From: Gymnothorax reevesii | Lineage: Eukaryota > Chordata > Actinopteri > Anguilliformes > Muraenidae | Length of the DNA stretch: 64,000 nucleotides | Direction of reading: 5' to 3' | NCBI GenBank assembly: GCA_029721435.1 | Contig: CM056586.1 | Span: 69,031,679-69,095,678, forward strand | Shown here: one piece after another, positions 43,838 through 56,729 of the stretch | Layout: every line of letters begins with the position of its first letter | Position numbering within the stretch: position 1 is the first letter of the stretch | Made by a program: the position numbers and the translations under genes | Notes under the pieces: model-generated | What the model was told of the DNA's origin: nothing | Seen by the model: the letters and a program-made list of their open reading frames with translations, nothing else | Databases searched by the model: none

Positions 43838-46800
43838 ATGGAGCCGAGTTCACCGTGGTTTGAAAAGTCACCGCGGACCTCCGTTGACTTCATGCCCCTC
43901 TATGCGAGGACACCTACGAAAATAAAGAATGTCACCAACTGCATTATTTCCAGGCGAAATGGCCGTTTTTCTCGGGATGCTGGAACATTGCTACGAAAAA
44001 ACATGAAAATCCTTCGACAAATTGTTCTTCAGGTATTTGACCTGTAACAAAGTCCGTGAAATTTCCTCCTGAGACTAAAATTACGCGATATTTACTATTT
44101 ATTTCACTAATTTCTCATAGGATTCCACGAATTTCACAAGAGCCTGGACAAAGATTTCCAAGTCCCCAATTGCATATGAGTCTGGAAGAATTTATTTCGA
44201 GAACTACCGGTGTTGCTACAGTAGGTAATATACTCACGTCTTCACGTGCACCTTCTAACATTCCCTACGTCATCGTCTTCTGTCTGGGCAGAAATACGCA
44301 TAATTACACCTACATCTTTAATTGACCACTTTATTATTTCACTGTCATTTATATTATCAATCATTTGTAGTAATATTGTTTTTGACATTCCCATTAATTT
44401 CCCAGATGTTTAAGGTCCTCAGGGAAAAATTTCCATAGACGATCACTCTAAGAATGATGACCCTTTTGATGTCACACTGCACCACTGCAAAGAAACTGGC
44501 TTGTGTAGTTGGGGATGCCACAACGTACACTCGCCCTCACGCATTTAGGTTGGGGCAGAAAGACAATAATGTCCCGATTTGATTTATTCGCATTCCGTTC
44601 ACATTTGGCCACGATGAGCGTTCGATGTTGGGCAGCCTTCTGCGGTGATTTGAGAATTCTCGTTTAAATTTATCTCAAATACATTTTGGACCCATTTACG
44701 CTTGATCCTTTGTCTGTCCGATCGGCAGTCTACACTGATCAAAAATATAAACGCAACATTTCTTATTGCGTGAAATATGAGACTCACTGTACTTTCATTG
44801 AGTGTTGAGTTAGATTGTTTGATCATATTGCAATACATTTAAATCACTGAAAGATACAGACAAACTAGAATCTCACAGCGGGTTAGATGATAAAGGGGAT
44901 AGGGTCTGTTGTCTAAATTGCGCAAATCAATATCAGGTGTCCACTGCTGACCTGTTGGACTGCTTCACTTCGCCGTATGGGCGACGCCACGTGATCAATA
45001 GTGACTTGGGGGATGTGTCTCACCCCCGAGCTGCACAGGGTTGGAGGATATTGACCGTAAATCAGAACCGGTGGTGAAATTGTTAGTCGAGGACATTTCA
45101 AAGACCGATGACATCATCAGCTGGAGAGGCTCTTTGGGGGCATCATGACATCTTATGGCTGTAGGGTTTTTTTTATTCATGGGAAACGTCAAATATCTGG
45201 GAAATTATGAAGAATGTCAAAAAGCTCTGAGCAAGCAGTCGACTGTGTGTATTTTTGGTGGTTTTTTTGCTGATATTTCAAAAAATTTGGAAAAAAAATT
45301 GAAAGAAGGAAAGAAAAACAAAGGATCGATTGCATGATGATTTAAAGGTTTTATCCCATTGGCCCAGGTGATAGCTTTCTAGCTGAATTGATTCTTGGGA
45401 CACTTGCACTCCATCGAACTTGTTTATCCCTGCTGTTTTTCTGTTATTTTTTTTTTGCAAAGTCCCATTGTTCAGTGCACCTCATTCATAGAATTCAACA
45501 CTCAATAATGCTGAACGCTTATATATTTTATATGGTGACATATGGGCTCATAAGACTTCTGAAACTGAGTATCTGGTTTTAGTATTAACCCTTAAAGTGC
45601 TGATCACTGCTATAGTCACACAATGTGCAAAAATTTCAGATTTCAGCCTTTTAAAAGTCAACATTTTGGTCAGATTTTAGATGGCAAATTGGTTGGCAAT
45701 AACCTTCAGAGGGGTTCGCAGGTAGTTTGGAGTCCTTCTGAAGGTCTTTTGTCAACTAAATAATGAATGATTAACTTTTGGAGGAAATGGTTGATTTAAA
45801 ATTAAACACTTACAGTGTGAATATCACATTTTCAATGCATATAAATGACTTGAATTTTCTTTTCCATATCATAAATGTTTTATTCCGCTCCAAGCATTCC
45901 TTCCAAGCCACAGTTTCTTTATGAATTACCAAGATGCACCAAAGCGGAGAAGTTGGAAGACGCATTATTGTGTCAGTGTCCTCTTGTAAGTATAATTGGG
46001 TTGTAATTTTTTAACTTTTTTTTTTACAATGTCTTGTAAAATATTGGCTTCCTTAAATCTTTGTTCAGATATACAGAACAGTAACTGAAATCATTGACTA
46101 TGCATTTGTCTTTTTAAGCAATTCTTTAAAAAAAGCCTATTGTTTTTTGGTGTGTACCTCTTCATGTTTTGGTTATTTGCAGAGAAATTAACAACTCTTC
46201 TACAGAAAGGATGCTTTTTTTAAACAGAATGAAGTATAGCTTGAAATGTCAGTTATTCTGTTGGCATTTATGTAGTAGGTATGCATTAGATAAAAACAGT
46301 GCAGTCCTGTCAGTGCTTGGGGTGTGTTTTCAGGAGTAATTGCGAGTGATGAGTCCGCATGGGGTGTTGATGCTCGGTGAAATGTAGTGATGTATTTATA
46401 CTGTATATTTCTGTGTCTGTGTTTTATTCTGTTTGTCTTTACAGGGGGAGTCACTGTCTGAAGCCTCCGAGCAGAGCCCCTGTCTGCTTGCCCTGGCTGC
46501 GAATAGCTGGTTATATCGCTTTTCAATAAAGACAGGAGAACAACTGCAGAAAGTCTATCTCTCTCCCAATCATAAATTCAGGTAACAGTCTCTCATGTAT
46601 TTTTACTGACACCCTTTTTTGTATGTTCGTTTCTGTATTTAGGACATTGCATTGTGGCCAACAAATTTTAGAACTTCCATTTTTTTCTGTATATTAATGT
46701 GACAGATTTTTGCTGTGGGCTTCAGAATTACTGGCACACCTGACTGGACATACTCTAAAAATATATTTAAAATACATAAGAGGATTGGAAAGAAACTCAA

Positions 46801-49800
46801 AATGCCATGATGTTAATATTATTGTTTATATACAGTATATACGTTACATTTCAGTGAGGAGGTGGGGCCAGCTTTGAATGTTCTGTTTACAAACTGCTCC
46901 TGAAAAATCCTACCCAGTGTGTCTTTAAATATAGTTTTTTTTTTTTAAAAACACACTATGGCGCACTTGAAAACAGTTGGGTTTTGAACTGTCTATTTTA
47001 ACAGATATCTTGGATGGGACGTTTCTCAGGAAACATTCTACATTAAATCTACCCAGAGTAAACAGACAGCCCTGGCAAGACAGGTAAAGAGTCAATGATA
47101 AACAGTGGGTATCTCAGTGCTCTCATTCCCAGAACTTCCGTCCTGCATCTTTCGCCTTTATGTTCTTGTGAACCATGATCAAAATGTTGCTTTGAAATCC
47201 AGGATAAATTGATGATTATTGTGTTGGACTCTCATGAATCTTTCAAATCTTGTCTCAGGCCTCCCAAAGAAAATGGTCGAGCTGTAGCAAAAGTTTGTCA
47301 GATATCTAGCTTTTTCAAATAACCAGCAATACAAAATTGAAAATGTGCCCATTCCCGCAAAACTTCATACCACAACATTTTGGAGGCGATACATTTCCAT
47401 TAGAACCAAACTCATAAAATCGCGTGGCCTGCACCCAAACCAGAGACGAACCAACGGCACACGCGCGCCCTCCTCTGCTATTTTTTTTACCGCCAAAACC
47501 TCCGCAGGAGAGTGCGCATGCGCCGTTGGTTATTCTCTGGGTTTGTTTCAGGTTCTGGTGAAAATGTATCGCCTTCAAAGTGTTGAGGTGCAAAGTTTAG
47601 CGGGAATGTGACATGTTTTCGATTTGTGTTGCTGGTTATTTGAAAAAGGTAGACATCTGACAAACTTTTGTGACAGCTTGGCTATTTTCTTTGGCAGGTC
47701 TGTGTCTGGGCTGGTTGATACTGGTCATTAACCGCTTTTGCACGAATGCTAAATCAGTCCCGTTCCTGTGTAAGCGTGCGTGAGCCCTATTCAAGACTTA
47801 ATTACTCAGGGCTGGAGGGTCACGGAGAAAAGAGAAATTGCTTCAATGAAGCAACAGACTTGAATTATTTAGAATTCCAGCTTATGACTGTTTACTTTCA
47901 TAATTTTGGAACAAAAAGTGCTCGAAATGCTGAGAACGTTTATGAAAATTGAACACTGAAGATTTTTATTTTGGTTTGCTATGAAATACTGAGAATAAAA
48001 AAGTGGCTCCGAAGTAAAACAATACATTTCCTGGACATAAACTCCTTTGTCTCAAGAGTGCCGTGTGTGAAGCGGATGCTGAGAGGTGTTTCTCCTGATC
48101 CTTTGTGGTGATGGCGGATGCTACAGTGGACTGACAGAAATTCCTAAATCACACACCTGGACTGCCTCGGGACAGAGGGATAACGCGTAAATTGTAACAT
48201 GACTGGGAACTGTCTTGTATTAACCTCACTAGAAGCTGTAATAATTTATTTCACTGAGGCCAAAAATTATATTTCACCCCAGACCCTGCTCACAGCTGTA
48301 ATCATTAATTTCAGGGAGATCAAAAAAGTGTGCTAAAACTTAAATTACAAAAAAAAAACCATGAATTGGATTGCTTGGAAATGTAATGGCATATGTCTGC
48401 CAAAAGAGCTGAACAGTTAGCGCAGGAGTAATCCCAATAATAATATTAAGTGTTTTAACTGTAGTGGAGTTGACAAGGGAAACAATTACGAAACTAACAA
48501 TTGCAATAAATGTCTTTGCATCAGCAGTCCTTGGTCTTTAACTAGAACAGATGTTGACTGTGTATATTTATTCCTCTTTCATTGAGGCTGGTGTTGACCA
48601 GAGTCCTCTCCTGTACCTGGCAGTATTCAAGGTCCTTCCACTGGAGCTTGTGGGTGTCCTAGAAATCAGTAAAAGGGTACGTGCTTCCATTACCGCGCGA
48701 TGCTCTTGGTGTCTTTGGGTACTGCTGTGAAGTGGTGTTTGAGATTGCGTTGTGTTGCGTTGTGAATTTTTAGGTCTTTGGGAGCACTGTTGTGGATGTA
48801 ATTCTGTCGCAAGGGGTCCTGGCCGTTTCTCACAGTACGAAGATGGTGAAGCTGTACAACTTTGAAAGCATCGTACAAAAGGTAAGCGGTCTGCGCCGAT
48901 AGGGGGCGCTCACAAGCCGTGTCTCGAAACATCTCTTCATTGACCTTAAAGACACACGCTGTCCTCCCAACTATTGGCACCCTAAGTGATGATGAGTAAA
49001 ACGGGCTGTTTATCTGGGTATAATAAGATTTTAAAAAAATATATATTTTATCTTTTCATTGATGTAAATTATTGAAAGAAAAACGTTTTAAATTTAAAGA
49101 GTCCCACATTTTTAAAGAAAACTAAGCGGCAAAGTATGGCCCGGAAAATTAGGCGGACTAGACAAGAATACAAAAGACAGTGTGACATTAGTTTATTAGC
49201 ATCTGAAGTATGAAGGCATGCAGGACACGTTCATGTCTTCCTGTAATATGTGTATTTGCCAATCAGACACTGGATGGGAAAATGATTGCAGCAAAGACTC
49301 TAGCATTGCTTGTGATGCCACAAGAAGAGTGCATTACCTTGTTTATGACCTTAATAATGAAACAAAATAATCATCAGATGCTTGTTACTTAGGAGTTTTG
49401 AATGTTTCTGCAGTTCACAAAAACAAGGCTGGTTCTCGGTGAGCGTTGTAAATGGAGTGGGATTTGGGCGACTGTCGGGGAACCTCCATTTGGAATTCCA
49501 GTCAACATCTCCATCACTGGTATGATGACACAAACTGGACCAACCCCAGTACAGTACTGAGGAGTTCACTCGTCTTCGGTAATTTTATAAAAATCATACT
49601 GTGACACCTTTGTTTCTGCAGATGACCTACCTGTGTTGTTTGAGGTGTCCTGTTTCAGCAATGGGATCCAGATCGGGGGCCACCCGTGGCACTATATCTT
49701 CACACCCAACGACAAACGGCACCAAGGAACCCATCACGTTTGCTCTCTGCAGGATGGTTCCCTGGTAAGGGAATACAACATCAATAAACATCATAACCTT

Positions 49801-52800
49801 CTGTCTTTGGGAACTTTATTGTGGCGCTGAAGTGTGGAGTCTGCGCGCGCGTGAGGTCGGTCAGGTTTCTGTGGCAGGAAGGCCTGGCAGGTGTTTATGG
49901 CAGCCGACTGCATTCTCCTCTCTGTTAGCTATGAGGGCCACAATCAAGAAAAACTGAACGAAGGCAATAAATCAAATGAAAACTCAGAAACCAGAAAAAA
50001 GTTATTCATGCGGTGGAATGTGGTCTGAAGGCCCTCTCTTTAATGTGTTTATTTACGTGATCCCCTGCTAATCTGATTTAACCTGATTTAAGATGATGCT
50101 TTTCACTCTTTCTGCAAAAAACTGCGTATCTCTGTTCTTGCACTGTCTTTATGGTAATGTGTCTGGTTTTGTGTGCAATATTTCATTGCAGTTTGCTGCA
50201 TAAAGTTTGGGACCGGCTACATTACTTTTTCATTTTACTCTGTATCCTCATGTTTTAGGTGTTATTACATGATGTGCGCGTGTTTGAGTGCTGATTCCCA
50301 GCTCTTGATCCTGGGATGTTTAAAGCATGTTTTAAGGAGCAGTTTTTGCTGCTCACAAATTACGTGTGTTTTAAAGTTTACACTGAATTTCCATTTGTGT
50401 TGTGTCCGACAGATCGCCACTAGCAGATCTGCGCCTCTCCTCGTGAAAGTGTCTGATCTGTAGTACAGATTTTTTCATCATTATGTCAAGAATTCTTTTT
50501 AGAGGGATTTCAGCTTCCATTGCCTACCAAACCTTTCGCAGTTATTGAACTTGCAGTCGCTTCTAATTTGTTCAAAACTGTTGATTCTAAGTCTTACGTT
50601 AATGGTTTGGCCTATTTATCTGACCTTTTTTCCCTTGCTTCGTAGCCTTACGATGGCTACTTTGGCCTCAATTTTCAAACTTTTCACAAATGTTTCAGTT
50701 ATAATTATGGTTTTGTTACATAGCTGAAGTATAAGCCGGATATTGACCTTGGATCTTTGGTTCATATATTTTCAATGTGCTTCCCTGAGGTAAATTTACA
50801 ATGTGAAGCATTCAGAAGGCGTTAAGCCACAACACCTGAGCCATTATCCCGTGTATAAAACTGAAATGTGTGCTTTAACCCCATGAGCACCGTTTGATGT
50901 TTAATCTAGAACTGCTGAGTTCACAGCCAAATCCTGAGAGGGGACTTTGTCCCAGGTATTGTATGAATTGCGACCCCATTTGTGTCTGTCATTCTATAGG
51001 CGAAGAATGGAATACAAGACATGAAGTGTTTCTCTCTGGAGTCGGACTGGATCTATTTCCACCCTGATGATTCTGGAAGAATCGTTCACGTCGGTCCGAG
51101 CACAATAAAGTGAGTCACTGAGCAAATTCACTTGAATCCCTATCAGTTTGCTGTCAAAAGGAAATATCTATTTGATTGCAAAGTTAACTTTTTCTTGTCA
51201 CGTGAGACCCTCAACTTTGCATCGTAGCTATTGCTCTTGTGCTCTTCTGTGAGCGGTATGTGCTTAAAAAAACGGCCATTCTTGCATGAACATTAAGAAG
51301 CCACTTAAAAGTTTAAGGTAAACTACATTTGGTAACTAAAAGAATGTTATCATGAAACTTGTACTTTTATAAACATGTAATTAATAAGTTTAAACCAGGT
51401 TTTCCTTGTGCTTTCAGCATGCTCAAGATAATAAAAACACAGGAGCGCTGCTCACAGTCAGAGGTTGTTCCAGAATTTTCTATCACTGCGCATCGAATCA
51501 GGAATGTAAGTTCATCAATTGGCTAATATCGGCCTGTCAGCCGTAGTTTATTAGGGGTCCAAACGCGAGGTGTGGAACCCCATTGTGTTTGTTATGATTA
51601 TTATTAGGGGTCCAAGCACAAAGGGCTGGAACCTGCTGTGTTAGTTATTATTATGACTTTATTTTCTCCCCTGAAAGTGTTTGTGCAGCATTGACTCTAG
51701 AAGCTGAATGTGCCAAATTTTGGTTCACCCACTAATCAGGTAAAAAATTACAACATGTTTTGGGCTATAACTTCTGAACCCAAGGTCATAGAGGCTAAAT
51801 ATTTTTGCTGGATGTTGTCGGTCCAGACAAATCGTTCCAAGTAAACCACACCTATTTGCGTTTATGCAGATTTTTCGCAATGTTGAATTTTTTTTTCAAA
51901 CCTTTAAATTGAACCTCTCAAGGATGGTATGATCAATTTACATGAATTTTTATTCGCAGCATTGTCATTCCAAGATCTTAAAATCAAATATGAATGAATT
52001 GCTGCATTCAATGACATTACAATAAAATGAGTGGGTGTGACCTCTGTTGATATAATGAGTTGGGAAAAAAAACTCATTCACCCACTCCTCCTTATAGAAT
52101 GTACCCAAGGACAGTGTCACATCCTCTGGCCGTGTTGTGAAGAGGAGGTTCCATCAGCTGGACGATGACCCAGAGCAAGAGGTATGGAGGTGCCGTGGAA
52201 TTTTTGGGTTCCTCCAACTCAGCAGAACTAGATGATAGGAGTAAAAACAGCTGCATATTATTAGTTGGAATAGTTTTAGTTTCTGAAATTGAGTATGGAT
52301 GTACCACCTGTACAACTTTTGTGAGTTTTATCTGAAGATTATCATCTTGAAATGTCAGCTATAAATAGTTGATGCTAATGGGATTAGACCGCCAGGTCCT
52401 TCATTATTGTATTTGAGAGCCATATTGTCAGTTTGACCATCGCTAAGGTGCCAGCCTGGGTTCGGCCATTTTGCTTCCCAGAATAGTTGATCTGTTGGTA
52501 AAAAAGAGATTGGACTGATAAAAGAGGGAAATGGTTTAAGTCAGAATTTCTCTGTCGTTACCAAACACTGTTTTGTGCCATGCATGATCAACCTCCCCTT
52601 ATAGCAGTGGTTCCCAAAGTGGGGGGCGCACCCCCTTGGGGGGGCGCAGAGCAATTGCAGGGGGGGCGCGGGGTGCGGGAGTTCCGGACACCAACAGAAA
52701 ATCATTTGCATACAGTCCATTCGCTGCCCAGAATTCTGCGATTACATTGTAAATGCCTGCCTTACTCTCAACATAACTATTCGCCAAATCATTCATCTAG

Positions 52801-54652
52801 CCTGCCATTTTCATAAATAATTTATGAATGTAGTTGTTCAAATATTTGAAGCCGGTAATGTAGTCTCGCGATACCCAACTCGCCGCTTTTTATCCTGCAC
52901 TGATCTGGCATATTGATAATAAAATGGTAAGTGACACCGAACAAAATCCGATGAATACAAAGCAGAAATAACCGAGATTGCGTCATCTTATTCTCGTTAA
53001 TATGAATGCTCTGTATGCCGACAGATTATTTTTATCTAGCCCACCAACTGAACGTTACAAACATATCGGCAGGTTCGGCAAGTGGTGTTCATGAATTTTT
53101 TTTCGTACTTAGCTGTCTTTCTGCATCATAGAAACATAATTTTAAGTAGACGGCTATACTCAGGCAGAGGAGTGTGATACAGCCTAATGATTTTATACTT
53201 TAAAAGAGATTTTGCATTATTAAATTTTCGTGTCCTTAATTGGAAAATAACTGTGGCCGTTTCCAAACGTGCCAATCATTTTTAATGTTCCCAGCTAGGC
53301 TGGACAAAAATCATCTGTGCAGAGCATTCATATTTTCTAGAATAAGCTGACGCGATCTCGGTTAACTATTTTAACTTAAAAGTGCGAGGCCAGTGAAGAG
53401 AGGAAAATGTAACTGTCTCGAGACACTCTTCAGCGGTCCGGCACAAGGTTGCTGATTGGCTGTATGCAAGTAAGTTTCTGTTGGTGTCCGGAAAATGCAT
53501 AAATAGCAATGTTGTTGTATATTAAAAAAAATAAACCTGTTACACTGAACATAATTACACAGTTAAGGTGCTTGAAAACAGTTACACTTAAAATAATTAC
53601 ACCGTGGTTGTTTGTTATTTTGCTATTTCCAATTCTAAAAGTAGCCTAGTTTTAGTTTATGACAATCTACAGTTTATGACCGTTTACTTACATTTTTTCC
53701 AAAAAGGTTGAGGTTTATATAAATTACAATGAGTGAAATAAACTGCAATGGTCTCTGAAAACAAAATGTGCGTATGTATTACCTATTTTTTTTGGGGGGG
53801 GGGGGGGGCGCAAAAATTTTTTTATGTACCAAAGGGGGGCCCAGCAGAAAAAGTTTGGGAACCACTGCCTTATAGTCTGCTTGCACATGCTGCACATTCA
53901 ATATCCGCCAACAAAAAACTGTGCAGTTTCTGTAAGTGCTCGCTAGCCCAATGAAATGAGTGATAACACGAAGCAGTGGAAGAAATAGTTTTGTAAATAT
54001 CTATTGAGCGCCAGGTGATTGCACTTACTAAACTGGTAAATAAAGTAGAAGGGAGTAGCCGTTTCAAGTATATTTGGCATTTTTCTTTGTAAAAAATTTG
54101 AAAAATGTTAAGAATATTATGCAGGATTTCGCCAACTGGAAAGACGGTTATGTAATTGGTGTGTCATCTTGAGCACGCGGTTAAACCTGCTGAATTTGCG
54201 TTACTTTTTCTTAGACGTTTCGGATAGTTGAATATGAAGATGAGCTGGACCTCCTCGCTGTTGTCGAAGTCGTGAACAATGAGGAGGAAGGGAAGGCCCA
54301 TATTAGTTTCCATGACAACCAGACTGGGATGTTCAAGAAGAAAGTCCCTCTTGAAGAATCGTGGGATGTGGTGAGCGTCGTTGTCGGCCAATTTCTGCGT
54401 GGTGACCCTTTAAATATGATGTTTCATTCATTGCTCCTGTTTGTTTGTGCAATAGTGGTTAAGTTCACTGCACATTATATGCATTGCAACGGCGTGGGAT
54501 GCTGTTCACGCGGATGATCTACGTTTTTCTCGTTTCAGACATACAGTCATGAGTTGTTCTTTGACCTGGACACGATTGTTCACATTGAACAGAAAAAGAG
54601 CAACCAGTTCTGCTGTCATGTTTACAAGATCGCCTGCAGACGACCAGACTGA
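43838..54652 (+). CDS. dcaf17: DDB1- and CUL4-associated factor 17 (Dcaf17), fourteen exons
   Basis: Exons are 43838-44032, 44121-44224, 45895-45985, 46445-46581, 47005-47083, 48587-48676, 48774-48881, 49414-49519, 49622-49764, 51000-51109, 51418-51505, 52098-52181, 54215-54370 and 54539-54652. Junctions are GT-AG and the frame is continuous, giving about 534 aa (human 520). Matches to DCAF17 as I recall it include FSRDAG, SPIAYESGRIYFENYRCC, LLYLAVFKVLP, FQIGGHPWHYI-like IQIGGHPWHYI, SLESDWIYFHPD, SGRIVHVGP, LDDDPEQETFRIV, YEDELDLL and SHELFFDLD. The protein is a nucleolar substrate receptor of CUL4-DDB1 ubiquitin ligases; human loss causes Woodhouse-Sakati syndrome. The region around exon 11 is the most divergent. 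Exon 1 is longer at the N-terminus than human, so the first Met is somewhat less certain. Confidence 0.97.
44733..45170. mobile_element. Fragment of a DNA transposon with TGATCAAAAATATAAACGCA end, dcaf17 intron 2
   Basis: CTGATCAAAAATATAAACGC followed by AACATTTCTTATT is the terminus of an abundant fish DNA transposon family that I know by this phrase. The opposite end was not found, so the element is truncated and its right limit is a guess. Confidence 0.45.
47264..47694. mobile_element. Foldback MITE, 431 bp, ~205-bp arms, dcaf17 intron 5
   Basis: The left arm begins CCAAAGAAAATGGTCGAGCT; the right arm on the minus strand begins CCAAAGAAAATAGCCAAGCT. The arms stay alignable through AAAAGTTTGTCAGAT, TTTTTCAAATAACCAGCAA, GGCGATACATTT and CCAACGGC to the centre near 47480. 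Flanks CAGGCCTC and CAGGTCTG agree at 6 of 8 positions, suggesting an old 8-bp duplication. Mirror-image open frames in the two arms are by-products of the palindrome. Confidence 0.87.
48894..48911 (+). promoter_or_regulatory. CTCF-like motif in dcaf17 intron 7
   Basis: CGCCGATAGGGGGCGCTC contains the AGGGGGCGCT core typical of vertebrate CTCF sites, 13 bp after the exon 7 splice donor. Motif evidence only. Confidence 0.4.
51550..51900. repeat. Interspersed repeat of the TAGGGGTCCAAGCAC family, dcaf17 intron 11
   Basis: TTAGGGGTCCAAACGCGAGG and, about 55 bp on, TTAGGGGTCCAAGCACAAAG start two tandem heads, each followed by TTATTATTA runs. From memory this head is common in cyprinid and other fish genomes. 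The right limit is uncertain. Confidence 0.55.
52605..53867. mobile_element. hAT-like non-autonomous transposon, 1.26 kb, dcaf17 intron 12
   Basis: The left end CAGTGGTTCCCAAAGTGGGG pairs with CAGTGGTTCCCAAACTTTTT on the minus strand at the right. CCTTATAG is duplicated exactly at 52597-52604 and 53868-53875, the hAT 8-bp signature. Subterminal G/C-rich runs (GGGGGGCGCA and CCAAAGGGGGGCCC) lie just inside both ends. No transposase frame is visible, so it depends on helpers. Confidence 0.95.
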
Positions 54653-54768
54653 AAGAGCGTTGGGACGTGGGATGGCAGTTTGACTCGACTCTTTACATTC
54701 CTTTAATCTCTGTTCTTCATTTTAACAGAATATGTGAGACCCAAAGTACTGTTTACCTCATGAACAAG

Positions 54769-54774
54769 AATAAA
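54769..54774 (+). terminator. Polyadenylation signal of dcaf17
   Basis: AATAAA lies about 117 bp after the dcaf17 stop codon; the 3' UTR would be 54653 to about 54795. Confidence 0.75.
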
Positions 54775-54799
54775 CATTGCACTTCAAATTTAATTATTT

Positions 54800-55490
54800 T
54801 AATTTATGCGTGACATATTTATTAGTTATCCAGTCTGGATTTCTGTGTCTAATAATAAGTGTTGGTTCCACACCAGGTGTGTCAAATTTCTGTTAGGATA
54901 AACAAAATAAATGAAAGATCCTTATTATGTAGCAAGGTCTAAAGCAGTCACGCCCAAAAAGTGTAAGGTATAAGAAGTCTTGCAAATCAAATGGCTTCAA
55001 GGTCACTTGCTTTTTGGTAAATTTTGCCTCTTAGCTTCTTGATTGAGGTGTTGGAAAAGGCCTCTACAATGAGAAAAGCATCCATGCTTGTTTTCAGAGA
55101 CAAAGAAGTTGCTGCACTAATGTCGATCGGGTAGCAAAAACTTTCGTCTGATTCTGACATCTTTTGAGCATGATATCGACGATGATGGAGTCATTCCAAT
55201 TTTTTCCCATGAAACCAGTGCAGTGTGCCCTCCAGGCCTTGTGGGCGCAGCGGTGAGGTACAATCGTGCTGTTTTTCATTCATGTCAGTGGGGGTCGGTA
55301 TTGAGATCAAGCGAAGGGTGTGTCTGAACACATTTGGGGAGAATGAACCTTTAAAGTACAAAATGTCAGTATCTTCAATGAGCCACTGTCAGTCATCCAG
55401 AAAGCTGCGCACTAATAGTAGGATTTACAACTACCTGAAATCGAACTTTGCCCTTTTAGGGAGGAACTAAAGAAGAAAAGTCTGTTCCAA
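54800..55490. other. Intergenic, nothing recognised
   Basis: No conserved coding stretch and no delimited repeat. It starts the ~5.5 kb spacer between the converging dcaf17 and cybrd1 genes. Confidence 0.45.
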
Positions 55491-55494
55491 GCCT

Positions 55495-55790
55495 AAATGG
55501 CTCATCCGGCAAGAGCTTAACCCTGGTTTCAGTAGCATGACGCGACTAGGAGTACAGCTGCTCCCCCTGGATGGGATGCTTGTCCATCACCGGTTACCCA
55601 TCCCCCCCTTTAGTCAGGTTTCTCCTACCAATCGCGGGTACCCAGTTCTACACCTGGGTGGAGTGAGGCACTGTGGCAGTGAAGTGTTTTGCCCAAGAAC
55701 ACTCCGCGAAAGCCATGGCAAGGACTTTACTTCAGGACCTTTCAATCCTAAGCACACTTAACCACTGCACTACTGCATCTCCCAGAGAGG
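55495..55790. repeat. Interspersed repeat with a TTTTGCCCAAGAACAC module
   Basis: Phrases such as GGTACCCAGTTCTACACCTG, GTTTTGCCCAAGAACACTCC and ACTTAACCACTGCACTACTG match the layout of a widespread fish repeat (TTGCCCAAGGACAC, then CTAACCACTACGCCACC). Degenerate copy, no coding capacity. Confidence 0.5.
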
Positions 55791-56254
55791 AGGTGATTGG
55801 ACTGAAAGGTGACTCCTGCTCCATCTCAGCCTCATGTTTCGCCACTCTTTCCTGTTCCCGATTTCAGTCAAATCTCAGTGCACCTTCATGCAGCAAGGAG
55901 AAAATCATAAGCCTCTACAGAGTGAGTAAAAAAAAAATTATACGCTTGTTAAATGTCCAATTATTATATTCCGTAGCAATGTTTACAACATCTTTTAACA
56001 TGTACGTTTTCAGCAGCTCGTTCTGCTTCTTTTGATAGCAGTTTGCCCCGTGTTGGATTAAACCCATGACTGCTGTTGAACAATTTAAGGAGTTAAGTGA
56101 CATTTCACTTGTGGCAACTGATCAGGCTCTGATACAAAGCAAACAAAACAGATTTCCCTTAATTGTCCTCTTTGCAGTCAGGCCTGAAACCTAATGAGGT
56201 GTAAATGGTACCAATCTCAGCGGAAAGATCTAAGGCAAAAGTACAGGCTAGAAT

Positions 56255-56453
56255 GCACTTTAGCGGACGCACTTCCAAACTCACACCAGGGTTCTATTGT
56301 TTTGCCCAGTTAGGAGTTGGGGTTAGGGCTAAGATTAGGGGTTTGGGGTTAGGGCCAGGATTAGGGGTTAAGATTAGGGTCCTTGACCTTTGCTATATAG
56401 GTGCGTAAAGTGACCAATTAGGCCGTGCAAGATTATTGCGTCCGCTAAACTGC
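56255..56453. mobile_element. Short MITE with telomere-like internal array
   Basis: GCACTTTAGCGGACGCA at the left pairs with TGCGTCCGCTAAACTGC at the right, an inverted repeat of about 17 bp with one mismatch. Between them lies a degenerate GGGTTA/TTAGGG array. Flanks were not resolved to a target duplication. Confidence 0.55.
56311..56380 (+). repeat. Degenerate telomere-like (TTAGGG)n stretch
   Basis: Interrupted GGGTTAGGG, GATTAGGGG and GGGTTAAGATTAGGG units over about 70 bp. They resemble vertebrate telomere repeat but lie inside the short inverted-repeat element at 56255-56453. Confidence 0.6.
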
Positions 56454-56729
56454 AGGTGTCCCAAAGTACAAAATATGTTGTGTACATGTATATTGCCACA
56501 TTATCACAAAATGACCCGTTAAAAAGTGCAGTTTTTTATTTGGACTCACTCTGTATAATGGTATGCTCTGAATGCAGACCAGAGTCCGATACAAAACCCA
56601 GTCCCGTTCAATAATATACCACCATAATTATGTGACGCTATACATTCTGGAAAAGGATCTGCACATAAAGCCTCAGCTGAGAGAGGGAAAGACCATGGAT
56701 CCATAAATGTACACCACCCATCTTCCCTT

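Noticed and set aside
45586..45620. Third copy of the AACCCTT MITE
   Set aside because: Only a left-end-like phrase is present; no matching body or right end was found.
47315..47611. Open frames of 88 and 92 codons on opposite strands
   Set aside because: They are the two arms of the foldback MITE read in each direction.
49210..49392. Possible extra dcaf17 exon before 49414
   Set aside because: The frame does not match Dcaf17 and flanking exons 7 and 8 join in phase without it.
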